64,000 bases of DNA, taken from the NCBI GenBank assembly GCA_022842935.1, contig JALHOP010000005.1, forward strand, positions 62,001 through 126,000. Reading direction: 5' to 3'. The position numbers and the translations under genes are program-made. The notes beneath the pieces were generated by a model that did no database searches, was not told the origin of the DNA, and saw nothing but the letters and a program-made list of their open reading frames with translations. This stretch comes from Myxococcota bacterium. Its GTDB lineage: Bacteria > Myxococcota > XYA12-FULL-58-9 > JALHOP01. This document shows positions 26,380-34,770 of this stretch, in pieces (position 1 is the first letter of the stretch; the number at the start of each line of letters is the position of its first letter).

Positions 26380-27060
26380 TTAACGGTGAAACCGCACAAA
26401 GAACGGCTTGGTTCTGCCTGCCACGGCTTCGCCTGCGCGATTGCGCGCGGGCTGATACGTCTGACGCATGGCACAGATGCGGGCGGCGGCGCCGAAACCG
26501 TGCCCGGGGTCGCGCAACACGTCTACCGCGATGGGGCTGCCTGTCGCGTCGACGCGCGCTTGCACCAGCACCGCCGCAGCGTCCGGCGTCGTCGGCGCGG
26601 TGGGGTAGAGCGCCGAGCAGTCCCACTCCGAGCCTGCGGGGGAGGCGGCAAGCGCCGTGCCTTCACTCGTCACGTTGGCGCTCGGCGTTACCGCACCGCG
26701 AACGGGCACATCGCTCGTGCCAGTCGCCTGTGTGGTGCCACCAACATAAGCGTCGGCTGCGCCCTGAACGATGCTGAAGTCAACCGGGGTGTCGTCGGTT
26801 GAGGGAGCGGGCTCGGCGGCGACGACCCGACCAGCGCGTGCCGCCGAGCGCTGGCGCGCGGGAGCCCGTGCCTTCGGTGGTTCCGGTGGCGGCGGCTCTA
26901 CGGCGGCCTTGGACTCCGGGGGTGGGGCAAGCTCGACCTCCATAGGTGGCGGTGGCGGTCCTGGCGGCGCTTCCATACGTAAGGCGGCGCGGGCGCACAT
27001 GACGTGGACGAACATCGAAGCGCAGACGCCAATGAGCCAGTTGCTCGGTAACCCCATCAT
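26380..27060 (-). CDS. TonB-like energy transducer
   Basis: The protein has 226 residues. One N-terminal membrane helix (about 6-24) is followed by a Pro/Glu-rich periplasm-spanning linker (PPPPMEVELAPPPE and beyond) and a C-terminal domain (about 145-226) with the TonB-like pattern VLVQARVDATGSPIAVDVLRDPG and a final PFFVRFHR. It should couple the proton motive force used by ExbB/ExbD to outer-membrane receptors. Its ATG overlaps the exbD stop by four bases. The receptor gene lies 59 bases downstream. Confidence 0.82.
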   Translation of the reverse strand: MMGLPSNWLIGVCASMFVHVMCARAALRMEAPPGPPPPPMEVELAPPPESKAAVEPPPPEPPKARAPARQRSAARAGRVVAAEPAPSTDDTPVDFSIVQGAADAYVGGTTQATGTSDVPVRGAVTPSANVTSEGTALAASPAGSEWDCSALYPTAPTTPDAAAVLVQARVDATGSPIAVDVLRDPGHGFGAAARICAMRQTYQPARNRAGEAVAGRTKPFFVRFHR

Positions 27061-27473
27061 GGCGTCACCACCTCGGGCTCCACTCCGAACGCGACCTTGC
27101 CGAGGCCGGCGCGGCGCAGAAGATCCATCGCGTGGACGACACGCGCGTGGGCCACTGCGCCATCGGCATCGATGACGGCGCGCACGTCGGGATCGGTCGC
27201 GAGGGCTGCCTTGGCGCGCGCGAGCACCTCGTCGTCCGCCAAAGCGACAGCTTCGTCGACGCCGATCTCGCCGTCTCTGGCGATGGCGATGTGCAAGATC
27301 GTTTGTTCGCTTGTCGCCGTTTGGGCGCGCGGCAGGTCGACGGCGAGTGCGCTGCCCGCGAGGATCTTGGCCGTTACGAGAAACACCACCAGCAATACCA
27401 GCGTGATGTCGACCAGCGGAGTTACATTGATGCCGCTCATCAAGTCGCTGTCGGTCTGCGTTTGCGCCGCCAT
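27057..27473 (-). CDS. exbD: ExbD/TolR-type biopolymer transport protein
   Basis: The protein has 138 residues from the ATG at 27473; an upstream open extension is antisense-like and rejected because AAGGGAAGG lies just before this ATG. The hallmark INVTPLVDITLVLLVVF (residues 14-30) carries the proton-carrying Asp in the single membrane helix, followed by a periplasmic domain ending MDLLRRAGLGKVAFGVEP. It forms the motor with ExbB. Only one base separates it from the exbB stop, and its own stop overlaps the tonB start. Confidence 0.9.
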   Translation of the reverse strand: MAAQTQTDSDLMSGINVTPLVDITLVLLVVFLVTAKILAGSALAVDLPRAQTATSEQTILHIAIARDGEIGVDEAVALADDEVLARAKAALATDPDVRAVIDADGAVAHARVVHAMDLLRRAGLGKVAFGVEPEVVTP

Positions 27474-27474
27474 C

Positions 27475-28122
27475 TCACACCTTCCCTTCGAGATAGGCGA
27501 CGACTTCGAGTGCCAGGGTCTGCGCGTCGTCGAGGGCACTCTTCACCACGCGTTGCAGGATGTTGAAGGCGACGATGGCAGGGATAGCGACCGCGAGCCC
27601 GACAGCCGTCGCTACCAGTGCTTCGCCGACACCCGTCATGACGTGGGAAGGGTCGAGGGCTGCTTTCGCATTGCTGCCCGCCGCGACGCCCAAGGCATTG
27701 AAGGCCTGCAAGATGCCGATGACGGTGCCGAGCAGCCCGATGAAGGGGGCGTTAGCGCCTAGCGTCGCGAGGAAGGCGAAGCGCCGTTCGAGGATACGCC
27801 GCTGCGCGATTATCTCGGCGTCCATGACGCTCCTTGCCTCGGCGACCACGCGCGATCCGCCCTCCATGCCGCGCATGGCAACGCGAGCGGCCGGGTGGCG
27901 AAAACGTGACAGAGCAAGCAGTGCGCTATCGAAGCCACCCGCGCGAAGGCCTTCGCGCAAGGTGTCACGCAGGAGCGCGCTTGGTGTGCGCAGAACGCGC
28001 AGCGCCATGAGGCGTTCGACCACAACGGCGATGGACACGATGCTCAAGCCCACGAGCAACCAGAGCACCCAGCCGGCTCCGAGCTTCAACAAGATGGCCT
28101 GCGACTGCTGGACGATTTCCAT
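27475..28122 (-). CDS. exbB: ExbB/TolQ/MotA-type proton channel protein
   Basis: The protein has 215 residues from the ATG at 28122, chosen because AAAGGA precedes it by a normal distance; the longer frame is shadow sequence. There are three membrane helices (about 15-40, 110-135 and 155-180), with the family motifs FLATLGANAPFIGLLGTVIGI and GEALVATAVGLAVAIPA. It is the first gene of exbB-exbD-tonB, which provides energy to the receptor. It starts 55 bases after the caspase gene in the same direction, so read-through from the sigma/caspase unit is possible. Confidence 0.92.
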   Translation of the reverse strand: MEIVQQSQAILLKLGAGWVLWLLVGLSIVSIAVVVERLMALRVLRTPSALLRDTLREGLRAGGFDSALLALSRFRHPAARVAMRGMEGGSRVVAEARSVMDAEIIAQRRILERRFAFLATLGANAPFIGLLGTVIGILQAFNALGVAAGSNAKAALDPSHVMTGVGEALVATAVGLAVAIPAIVAFNILQRVVKSALDDAQTLALEVVAYLEGKV

Positions 28123-28177
28123 GTGCGATGTTCCTTTCTTGCTGCTTGGAACACCGCGACCCGCGCGAGGCGTCACC

Positions 28178-30451
28178 TCAAATGCGTAGACCTGCGTGAA
28201 AGGTCGGCCAGGTGCGCAGGGTAAAGTCGCCCGACTTGTGGGTCGTGTCCCACACAGTGGTTCCGGGGGCCGCGACGTTGTCGCGGTTGTTCCAACCCAT
28301 GTACTGGAACCACGAAAGGCCGGCGAAGAGGGCGAGGTCCTCATCGAGCGGAAAGACCGCATGGATGCGCTCGCGAACCAGGAAGTCGGTGGCTCTGTCG
28401 GAGAAGCCGAGCGTTGGTCGGGCCGCGAGGATATCGGCTTCGATGGTGACGTCCTTCACATTGAACAAGCGGGCGCCAAGGCCGACGCCCAGGTAGACGC
28501 TGCCGTTGCCCAGATCTTGGAAGTCGAACATCCCTCCACCCAGGTAGCCGTAGAAGCGATGGCCTCCGTCATAACGCAGCGCCAGGTTGAGCGGCTGACT
28601 GACGCTCACGCCGACCTCGACGCCTAGGCCGCGATCGCGGATATAGCTGAACAGGCCGAGAGGTACGCCGTGCATCGATTTCGAGACGTTCACGAGACCC
28701 ACCTGGGCGCCGTGAACGACCTGGGCGACGTTGATGAGCCCAAGCTGCAGGCCGGTGACGTCGCCGCCGACGTTGAGGAGCGACAGTTGTAGCCCTGTGG
28801 TGTCACCCGCGACGTTGACCATCGCGACTTGCACGCCGCGCAACTCACGAGCCACATTGACGCCGCCGGTGAGTTGCAGCCCACGTGCCGCGTGGGCGGT
28901 GTTCACGCCAGCGGACAACTGCACCCCGCGCATGTCATGCGCGATGTTGGCTCCAGCCGCCAGCTGCAAGCCACTGACGTGATTGTTGTTCCAGTTGGCG
29001 CCTGTCGCCACCTGCAGGCCGGTGAGCTCACCTTGGTTGCGCTGGCCGAGGGTCGACACCTGAATGCCGGTGAACGGCCCTTTGGAGATGTTCGCGATGA
29101 TGGCGAGCTGCAGCCCCGTCCCGTCTCCATCGCTCATGTTTAGGACACTCGAGAGCTGCACGCCGCGCATCGAGCGTGTCGCGCGTGTGGCGCCGCTCGC
29201 GATGGCGAGGCCCCGCAGGTGATCGGTGCTCCCGTAAATGAGGTCGTAGCTCAGATTCTTGACCACCTCGGCGTCATCGGGTGGCGGCGGCAGCTCGAGG
29301 CCTGGAACCAGGCCCAACGAGAGCAGGCGGTGGACGCGGCGTTTGGGTGGAGCGGCCACGCTAACCTCGTGTGCAGCCGAGGCTTCGGCATCACCGCGTC
29401 GCTGGGCAACCTCGAGTTGGGTGCGGCCCAACCCCGAGCGCGTCACCTGAGCGCTCGCGCGCTCACCGACCTGAACCGCGCCCTCGAGCACCTCGCCCGC
29501 CTTCTCGATGCGGACCTTGTAGGTACCAGGGGGAAGACCGATCTCGACGGCGCGGCCCTCGAGCTTGTAGAGCTCGGCGATGAGCTGGTCGTTCCTGTCG
29601 CGCAGGAAGACCCGCCCAGCGAGTGCCTCGTCGATGGTCACGGAAGCCGAGGTGGCGCGCAGGTCGGTCATGACCACGTCGCCGGTCCCCGACAGAGCAA
29701 TCTCGTAGGCTGGGTGTTGCGGGCCGAACTGCGTGCCTTCGGTGCGCGCGAGCGTTTCCGCGAAAGCGAACTGGTAGGCTTCGTTCAAGGTGACACGCCG
29801 GTCGCGGGTGACGTCGGCGGCGCCACGCAAACCGGTCATCAGGTAATGTGTAAAGAACGAGCCGCGGATCCGATCGGACTCCTGCGCTGCCTCGGTTTCA
29901 GAGCTCGAGGTCAAGATGGCTTGTCCACGCACCTTGGTGGAGGTGTCGAGCAAGAAGGGCGGACGCATTGCACCACCTTTTCGACGGGTCAGCGCGCCAG
30001 ACTGGCAGGAGTCGACGATGGCGATACGTACGTCGGCGGGCAGCGTTGCGAGGGCTGCTCGAAACGCATCGTAGCCAAGTTTGTCGGTGCCCAGCATCAG
30101 TCCCGTCTCGTCTGAGTGTCCGCTGAAGTAGACGATGAGCTCGACGCGCGATGCCTGAGCGCCCGCACTCATGCGCCGCGCCAGAGAGGTCACCGCACCG
30201 TCGAACCCCGCCCGATCGGGATCGACCAGGATGACACGGTCGTCATCGTTGACGCCGCCGAGTGCCGACAAGAGCTGCGCGAACGAGGCCGCGTCGCTGG
30301 TCGCGTAGCGCAGAGGCGTGCGCGAAGGACCGCCCGAGTTGACGCCGACCACCAAAGCGAAGCGACGTACCGGCGCGTCGCTCTCTGCACGCGCCTCAGC
30401 CGTCGTCGCAAGAGCCGCCAAGAGCGCAGCGATGATGGGGCGAAACATCAA
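28178..30451 (-). CDS. Exported caspase-family protease fused to surface repeats and a C-terminal beta domain
   Basis: The protein has 757 residues. A signal peptide covers 1-23. A peptidase C14 caspase domain follows (about 28-260) with the His of YFSGH (H112) and the Cys of IVDSCQSG (C149), so the dyad is intact. Around 310-345 a PEGA-like segment (GLPPGTYKVRIEKAG) appears. Residues 429-607 hold twelve short G-[LVI]-Q-[LV] repeats like those of LA_2272-type surface repeat proteins. The last 150 residues alternate like outer-membrane beta-strands. The layout suggests a caspase in the periplasm or at the surface, held by a repeat/barrel domain; location is inference. Its start overlaps the stop of the DUF4384-like gene by four bases. 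Confidence 0.85.
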   Translation of the reverse strand: MMFRPIIAALLAALATTAEARAESDAPVRRFALVVGVNSGGPSRTPLRYATSDAASFAQLLSALGGVNDDDRVILVDPDRAGFDGAVTSLARRMSAGAQASRVELIVYFSGHSDETGLMLGTDKLGYDAFRAALATLPADVRIAIVDSCQSGALTRRKGGAMRPPFLLDTSTKVRGQAILTSSSETEAAQESDRIRGSFFTHYLMTGLRGAADVTRDRRVTLNEAYQFAFAETLARTEGTQFGPQHPAYEIALSGTGDVVMTDLRATSASVTIDEALAGRVFLRDRNDQLIAELYKLEGRAVEIGLPPGTYKVRIEKAGEVLEGAVQVGERASAQVTRSGLGRTQLEVAQRRGDAEASAAHEVSVAAPPKRRVHRLLSLGLVPGLELPPPPDDAEVVKNLSYDLIYGSTDHLRGLAIASGATRATRSMRGVQLSSVLNMSDGDGTGLQLAIIANISKGPFTGIQVSTLGQRNQGELTGLQVATGANWNNNHVSGLQLAAGANIAHDMRGVQLSAGVNTAHAARGLQLTGGVNVARELRGVQVAMVNVAGDTTGLQLSLLNVGGDVTGLQLGLINVAQVVHGAQVGLVNVSKSMHGVPLGLFSYIRDRGLGVEVGVSVSQPLNLALRYDGGHRFYGYLGGGMFDFQDLGNGSVYLGVGLGARLFNVKDVTIEADILAARPTLGFSDRATDFLVRERIHAVFPLDEDLALFAGLSWFQYMGWNNRDNVAAPGTTVWDTTHKSGDFTLRTWPTFHAGLRI
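28632..29167 (-). repeat. Twelve coding repeats of the G-[LVI]-Q-[LV] type
   Basis: Within the caspase gene, consecutive units read GVQLSSVLNMSD, GLQLAIIANIS, GIQVSTLGQ, GLQVATGAN, GLQLAAGAN, GVQLSAGVN, GLQLTGGVN, GVQVAMVN, GLQLSLLN, GLQLGLIN, GAQVGLVN and GVPLGLFS. The first four units are 16 residues long, the next three 15 and the following four 14. The DNA copies are diverged, so the repeat is old rather than recently expanded. Confidence 0.85.
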
Positions 30452-31167
30452 GGCTCCTTGCGTAGCGTGAATACGTTGACGGTGCCATTGAGGGCTTGCC
30501 TGAGCTTCTCGCCGTCGAGCTCGGGCGTCGCGTGCAAGAGCTCGCGCAATCGCGATACGTCGACAGGCTTACCACCCGCGACGAAGACGAAGCGCTCGAA
30601 GCGCGGGGCATCATCGAGAACGTAGGCGCGAGGCAAGAGCACCTCGCCGCGCTGGGAGAGCTTGCCGTCGTCGGTGAGCGGCGTGTGCACCGTGACGTTA
30701 CTGCGCCCGTCGACCGAGACGATGGCGCCGTAGGTGTTCTCGCCTGCGATGTAGGCGACCTGGACGGTGTCGCCAGCGCGCGCTACGGCGCCGTCTTCGA
30801 GCTTCTCGCTGGTGGAGCCGACCTGCCGGTAGATGGTGAGCTTGGCTTTCCCTCCTTTGGCGCGCGTCACGTCGACCTGCTCGCGGGGGAGGGCAAAGAT
30901 GGCGACCGCGCAGGCGGTGGCGACCAGCGGCGCGAGCCACAGGAGCGGTCGCGTGCCTTTTTGGGAGGGGCGAGTTGCCGCACCGCGGACGACGCGTGCT
31001 GCGACCTGGGCTGGTGGATGTGCGGCGAGGAGCTCGGTGTTCTCACGCGCCAGCCCCTTGGCCCTCGCGAGCGCCTCGGGAGACGCTTCGACGCGCGCGG
31101 CCTCGTCTGCCGTAGCGACGCCCGCAACGTAACGCTCGAGGATCAAATCGGAGATCTTCTCGCTCAT
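30448..31167 (-). CDS. Membrane-anchored DUF4384-like partner of the sigma factor (putative anti-sigma factor)
   Basis: The protein has 239 residues. The N-terminal 70 residues are cytoplasmic and helical (LILERYVAGVATADEAARVE, like the start of anti-sigma domains), one membrane helix lies at about 75-92, and the exported part has a DUF4384-like pattern (GDTVQVAYIAGENTYGAIVSVDG). Position between an ECF sigma gene (four-base overlap) and the caspase gene (four-base overlap) supports an anti-sigma role with an envelope sensor. DUF4384-like domains often accompany caspase domains in bacteria. No zinc-binding HxxxCxxC motif is present, so the binding mode would differ from ZAS-type factors. Confidence 0.65.
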   Translation of the reverse strand: MSEKISDLILERYVAGVATADEAARVEASPEALARAKGLARENTELLAAHPPAQVAARVVRGAATRPSQKGTRPLLWLAPLVATACAVAIFALPREQVDVTRAKGGKAKLTIYRQVGSTSEKLEDGAVARAGDTVQVAYIAGENTYGAIVSVDGRSNVTVHTPLTDDGKLSQRGEVLLPRAYVLDDAPRFERFVFVAGGKPVDVSRLRELLHATPELDGEKLRQALNGTVNVFTLRKEP

Positions 31168-31652
31168 GGCGAAGCCTCCTGCGGCTGGCCGCCAAGTTGC
31201 TCGCGCAAGATACGCAGGCGTTTCCTTACCCCTGAGACCGACATGCCGGTCTCGGTCGCCACCTCTTCGAGGCTCATGCCGTCGACCCAGTGCATGACCG
31301 CCATCGTCGTGGTGCTCTCGCTCGTCCCGCCCAGGAGGCGTTGCAACAGGCGGCGCGTGCCGGTGCTCTCTTCGACGTCGGTCGCGTGAGCGAGCGCAGC
31401 CAGCATGTCGTCGCCGGCGTTCTCGGGCTTGCGGCGGCGGGTGCGCAGCTTGTTCAGGCTGACGTTGGTCGCCACGCGATAGAGCAGGCTCGACATCCCG
31501 CGGTCATCGAGTCGATCGCCGCTTTGTATGAGGCGCACGAAAACGTCGTGCATGGCATCCACCGCCTGTTCCTGATCGCCGAGCAAGGCACGACAGCGTC
31601 GAACCACCATGGGTCCGAAACGCCGGTAGGCGTCTTCGATGTCGATAGCCAT
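31164..31652 (-). CDS. ECF-type RNA polymerase sigma factor
   Basis: The protein has 162 residues, normal for the family. Region 2 runs from about 10 to 75 (RRFGPMVVRRCRALLGD, AMHDVFVRLIQ, LLYRVATNVSLNKLR). Region 4 runs from about 110 to 155 (MHWVDGMSLEEVATETGMSVSGVRKRL), a helix-turn-helix for the -35 element. It should direct transcription of its own operon under control of the adjacent membrane protein. It lies 43 bases after the membrane phosphotransferase gene and overlaps the next gene by ATGA. No duplicate promoter motif could be assigned by eye. Confidence 0.9.
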   Translation of the reverse strand: MAIDIEDAYRRFGPMVVRRCRALLGDQEQAVDAMHDVFVRLIQSGDRLDDRGMSSLLYRVATNVSLNKLRTRRRKPENAGDDMLAALAHATDVEESTGTRRLLQRLLGGTSESTTTMAVMHWVDGMSLEEVATETGMSVSGVRKRLRILREQLGGQPQEASP

Positions 31653-31695
31653 CAGCTCGTCTCGGAACCTGAAACACCGCGGCGCCTGATTCGTG

Positions 31696-33510
31696 TCACT
31701 TCACGTAGCCCAAGGCCCGGAGCTCGGATTCGACAGCGGCGTCCACCGGGCGCACCGTGCTCTCGGCACCACCGCGTTTTGCCTCGCGTTTCAGGCGCTC
31801 GATGGCGGTCGTGAGGGTAAGCGTGGTGGCGTCGTCGCGGAGCGGCTTGCGCTCTGCCGGATCGGCGTTCAGGTCATAGAGCTCGACCGGCGACAGACCT
31901 CGCGGATTACCATCGTTTGCGAGGATGAGCTTGCGCCCACCCTGGCGCACCGAGGTGAGGACGTTCCCCTCGTGGTTCTCCTCTGCGAGCGCCGAGGAGG
32001 GCGCCGCCGTCTCGCTCCGCAGGTCGCGGCCTTCCCAAGTTGCAGGCACGCCGACAGAGTGAAAGGCGGCGATGGTTGGGGCGACGTCGATCTGACGCGC
32101 GAGATGTGGGTCGACCCCGGTCGCGATCCCCGGGCCACGCATGGCGAGTGGGACGCGCAGCTGTTCTTCGTAAAGTGTGGTGCCGTGCCAGAAGCCACCG
32201 TGCTCGCCGAACTCCTCGCCGTGGTCTGCCGTGACGACGATGCGCACCCGGTCGGTGAGGCCACGCGCGGCAAGCCCTGCGAGCAGCTCGCCGAAGTAGC
32301 CATCCCAGCGCTTCACGCCGTCGCGATAGGCGTCGCGCATTGCGCCGGCCGCCTCGAGTGGAGGGTTCGGCGTGGTGACCCGCGCGTAGGAGGTGCCGTC
32401 CACTGCGAAGTACGGATCGTGCGGCTCCATATAGTGCAGGTAGAGGAAGAACTTCTCGTCGCCGATGTGGTCGAGGATCTCGAAGGCATGCGCGTTGACC
32501 GTGCCGCCATCGCGGAAGAAGTCTTTCGGGCTGCGACCGGCCGTGAAGAGCTTCTCACGGAGGACGCGGTAGACGTTGTAGGCGGCAAGGCGGTTGGCGC
32601 GCGCTGGGGCTCCGAGATAGCGGGCTGGCGGTAGATAGCGATATTCGGCAAAGCCGTTGTCAAAGCCGTAGCCTTCCTCGAGGTTGTAGTTGGTGACGAC
32701 CGCGGCGGTCTTCACGCCTGCGTCGGCCAGAGTCTTTGCGATGGTCGGGAGCGTTTGTGGCAGCACCGCGACCTTGCTCATGGTGTCGTGACCGCTCGCG
32801 TGGCGCGAGGTCATGATGCTTGCGACCGCCGCCTTGGTCCACGAGGCATGTGCGGTCACGTCGTCGAAGCGTCGTCCTTGCTCGAGCCACGCATCGAAGG
32901 CGGGCGAGGGTGGGCTATCGCGATGTGCCGGGGCTCCATAGGCGCCCAGCATGTCGGCGCGCAGTGCGTCGACGACGACGAGGATGGTGCCCTCGCCGCG
33001 CAAGGTATGCGGCGCGGCTGGAAGCGCCGAGCCATCGTCCTGGCCCGAAACGACCCGGATGCCAAAGGCGGCAAGCGCCGCAAAGGGTAGGGCCCACCAG
33101 GCCGGACTGCGGGCAAAACGCGAGAAAATGCGGCGCCGCAGCCAGTTGCTAGTCATCAGCACGGGAAAGAGCATGCCAACGCCCGCCGCGAGCGCCCAGG
33201 CGCCCGCCGCGAGCCCCTTCCCGGGAGCCTCGAGATAAATGTCGCGTAGCACGATGAAACGGACGAGGACGATGGTCGAGCTGACGAGGGCTGTGGCGGC
33301 GCCGAAGGTGATGAGGCCGGGGGGGGTTCTCGCGAAGGCCCTCGCGGTGAGCAGGGCGAGGCCAATGCCGACCATGGCCCAAAGCGCCGCGTAGAACATC
33401 CCCGCGTAGGCCAGATCGACCCCACGGTAGGCTCCTTCGGCGACCCCAACGGCGAGCCCTCCGAGGGTCGCGCCCGCGGCGAGCCCGCCTGCGCGGTACA
33501 GGCGTTGCAT
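31696..33510 (-). CDS. Membrane sulfatase-fold phosphotransferase or hydrolase
   Basis: The protein has 604 residues. The first 165 residues hold about five hydrophobic segments, and the catalytic domain follows on the exported side, like LtaS and EptA layouts. Motifs are VVDALRADMLGAYG (metal Asp), SWTKAAVASIMTS (nucleophile Thr), LHYMEPHDPYF and TADHGEEFGEHGGFWHG. As with its homologues here, Cys/Ser-x-Pro-x-Arg is absent, so it is not an FGE-type sulfatase; transfer or removal of a phospho-group on an envelope polymer is the better guess. It ends LRALGYVK. It is 43 bases upstream of the sigma gene on the same strand and may share its transcript. Confidence 0.85.
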   Translation of the reverse strand: MQRLYRAGGLAAGATLGGLAVGVAEGAYRGVDLAYAGMFYAALWAMVGIGLALLTARAFARTPPGLITFGAATALVSSTIVLVRFIVLRDIYLEAPGKGLAAGAWALAAGVGMLFPVLMTSNWLRRRIFSRFARSPAWWALPFAALAAFGIRVVSGQDDGSALPAAPHTLRGEGTILVVVDALRADMLGAYGAPAHRDSPPSPAFDAWLEQGRRFDDVTAHASWTKAAVASIMTSRHASGHDTMSKVAVLPQTLPTIAKTLADAGVKTAAVVTNYNLEEGYGFDNGFAEYRYLPPARYLGAPARANRLAAYNVYRVLREKLFTAGRSPKDFFRDGGTVNAHAFEILDHIGDEKFFLYLHYMEPHDPYFAVDGTSYARVTTPNPPLEAAGAMRDAYRDGVKRWDGYFGELLAGLAARGLTDRVRIVVTADHGEEFGEHGGFWHGTTLYEEQLRVPLAMRGPGIATGVDPHLARQIDVAPTIAAFHSVGVPATWEGRDLRSETAAPSSALAEENHEGNVLTSVRQGGRKLILANDGNPRGLSPVELYDLNADPAERKPLRDDATTLTLTTAIERLKREAKRGGAESTVRPVDAAVESELRALGYVK

Positions 33511-33584
33511 TCGCGCCAGCTTGTATCAAGACCCATGCGATCGGCCAATGACAAGTACGCGCGCCACGGCTATGTTCCGCGCCC

Positions 33585-34457
33585 ATGCCCGTAAAGCCCG
33601 CTCCTACGCGCCTTGGCCGAGGCACGACGTTCGGCAAGTACCGCCTCGTCGGCAAGATCGGCACCGGCGGCTTCAGCGAGGTCTGGAAGGCGAAAGACCT
33701 CATCGAAGACCGCTGGGTGGCCTTGAAACTACCGGCCAAGGTGAAGGCTGGCAGCGAAGAGGAAGACGAGCTCCTGCGCGAGATCCGTCTCTCGGCGACG
33801 CTCGACCACGACGCCATCTTGCGGCCGCGCAATGCCGACCGTATTGGCGATCGGTACGTCATCGCGGTCGACCTCGCGCGCGAGTCTCTCGACGACCGCT
33901 TGACCCGGCGCCTCGGCACGCGCCTCGCGCTCGGCTATCTCCACCAAGTGCTACGCGGCCTTGCCCACGCCCACGAGCGGCGCATCATTCACCGCGACCT
34001 CAAACCCTCGAATCTGATGATCTTCGACGATGGCATCATCAAGATCGCTGACTTCGGGCTCGCTAAAGTCGCCAAACACACGATGATCTCGGCGACTGGC
34101 TCGGGAACACTGCTCTATTGTGCGCCCGAGCAGGCGCACGGCTATCCGTGTTTCGCCTCCGACATCTTCTCGCTCGGCCTCATCGTGCACCAGATGATCA
34201 CCGGCGTGTTGCCGCGCTGGCCGTTTCTCTGGCCGTTTGACAACGTGTCGGTGCTGCGCGCCAAGACGAACACCGCTTTTGCGGACATGGTGCGCATCGC
34301 CACGAACCCAAACCACGCCATGCGCTATCGCGACGCGGGCGAGATGCTCCTCGAATATGAGAGCCTCCTGCCGAGCCTCTTGCGGCGTCTCGGCAACGCC
34401 AAGGTCGCGCGCCGCCGCTCCAAGGTGACTTCCACGCGGCGACGCCGGGCGGCCTAG
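33585..34457 (+). CDS. Eukaryotic-type Ser/Thr protein kinase, catalytic domain only
   Basis: The protein has 290 residues with a complete Hanks-type kinase: glycine loop GKIGTGGFSEVWKA (23-36), Lys48 in VALKLP, catalytic HRDLKPSN with Asp138, DFG at 156-158 and APE at 180-182. It therefore should be active. No membrane helix or sensor domain follows; the C-terminus is a basic tail (RRRSKV and RRRRAA) that may bind nucleic acid or a partner. It diverges from the membrane phosphotransferase with 74 bases between starts. Substrates are unknown. Confidence 0.92.
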   Translation: MPVKPAPTRLGRGTTFGKYRLVGKIGTGGFSEVWKAKDLIEDRWVALKLPAKVKAGSEEEDELLREIRLSATLDHDAILRPRNADRIGDRYVIAVDLARESLDDRLTRRLGTRLALGYLHQVLRGLAHAHERRIIHRDLKPSNLMIFDDGIIKIADFGLAKVAKHTMISATGSGTLLYCAPEQAHGYPCFASDIFSLGLIVHQMITGVLPRWPFLWPFDNVSVLRAKTNTAFADMVRIATNPNHAMRYRDAGEMLLEYESLLPSLLRRLGNAKVARRRSKVTSTRRRRAA

Positions 34458-34499
34458 AACCCCGGCGTGGTTCAAGTCATCGCGGGCGAGCGTGTGACG

Positions 34500-34682
34500 T
34501 CAGTCGCAAGCGCGACGGCACTCGGCGACACACTTCGCCTTGTTGTTCGCGCCGTCGCACGCAGAGTTGCACTTGTTCTTGCACTTCCTGACGTCGTCGT
34601 CGCTCCCCGCGGAGATGGGGGACGCGGCGAGGAAGAAACCAAGGGCACCGATTGCAGACAGGCCGAGCAAGAGCTTTTTCAT
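34500..34682 (-). CDS. Small secreted cysteine-rich peptide
   Basis: The precursor has 60 residues: a clear signal peptide (MKKLLLGLSAIGALGFFLAASPISA) and a mature part of about 35 residues. The six mature cysteines follow C-x3-C-x3-C-x8-C-x3-C-x3-C, two mirrored halves that would form a disulfide-linked helical hairpin. The mature peptide is charged and begins GSDDD. I know no named family for it; toxin, signal or structural roles are all open. It converges on the kinase gene (42 bases), and 88 bases separate it from the next gene upstream on its strand. No ribosome site is obvious, which lowers certainty slightly. Confidence 0.7.
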   Translation of the reverse strand: MKKLLLGLSAIGALGFFLAASPISAGSDDDVRKCKNKCNSACDGANNKAKCVAECRRACD

Positions 34683-34770
34683 GTCGGCAGGCTAGCATCG
34701 GACGGAGGTCGCGGCCCGTGATTTCGACAGTGTGGTTCCTCCGCACTGCCGCGTGCGTCGGACGCCTCGT

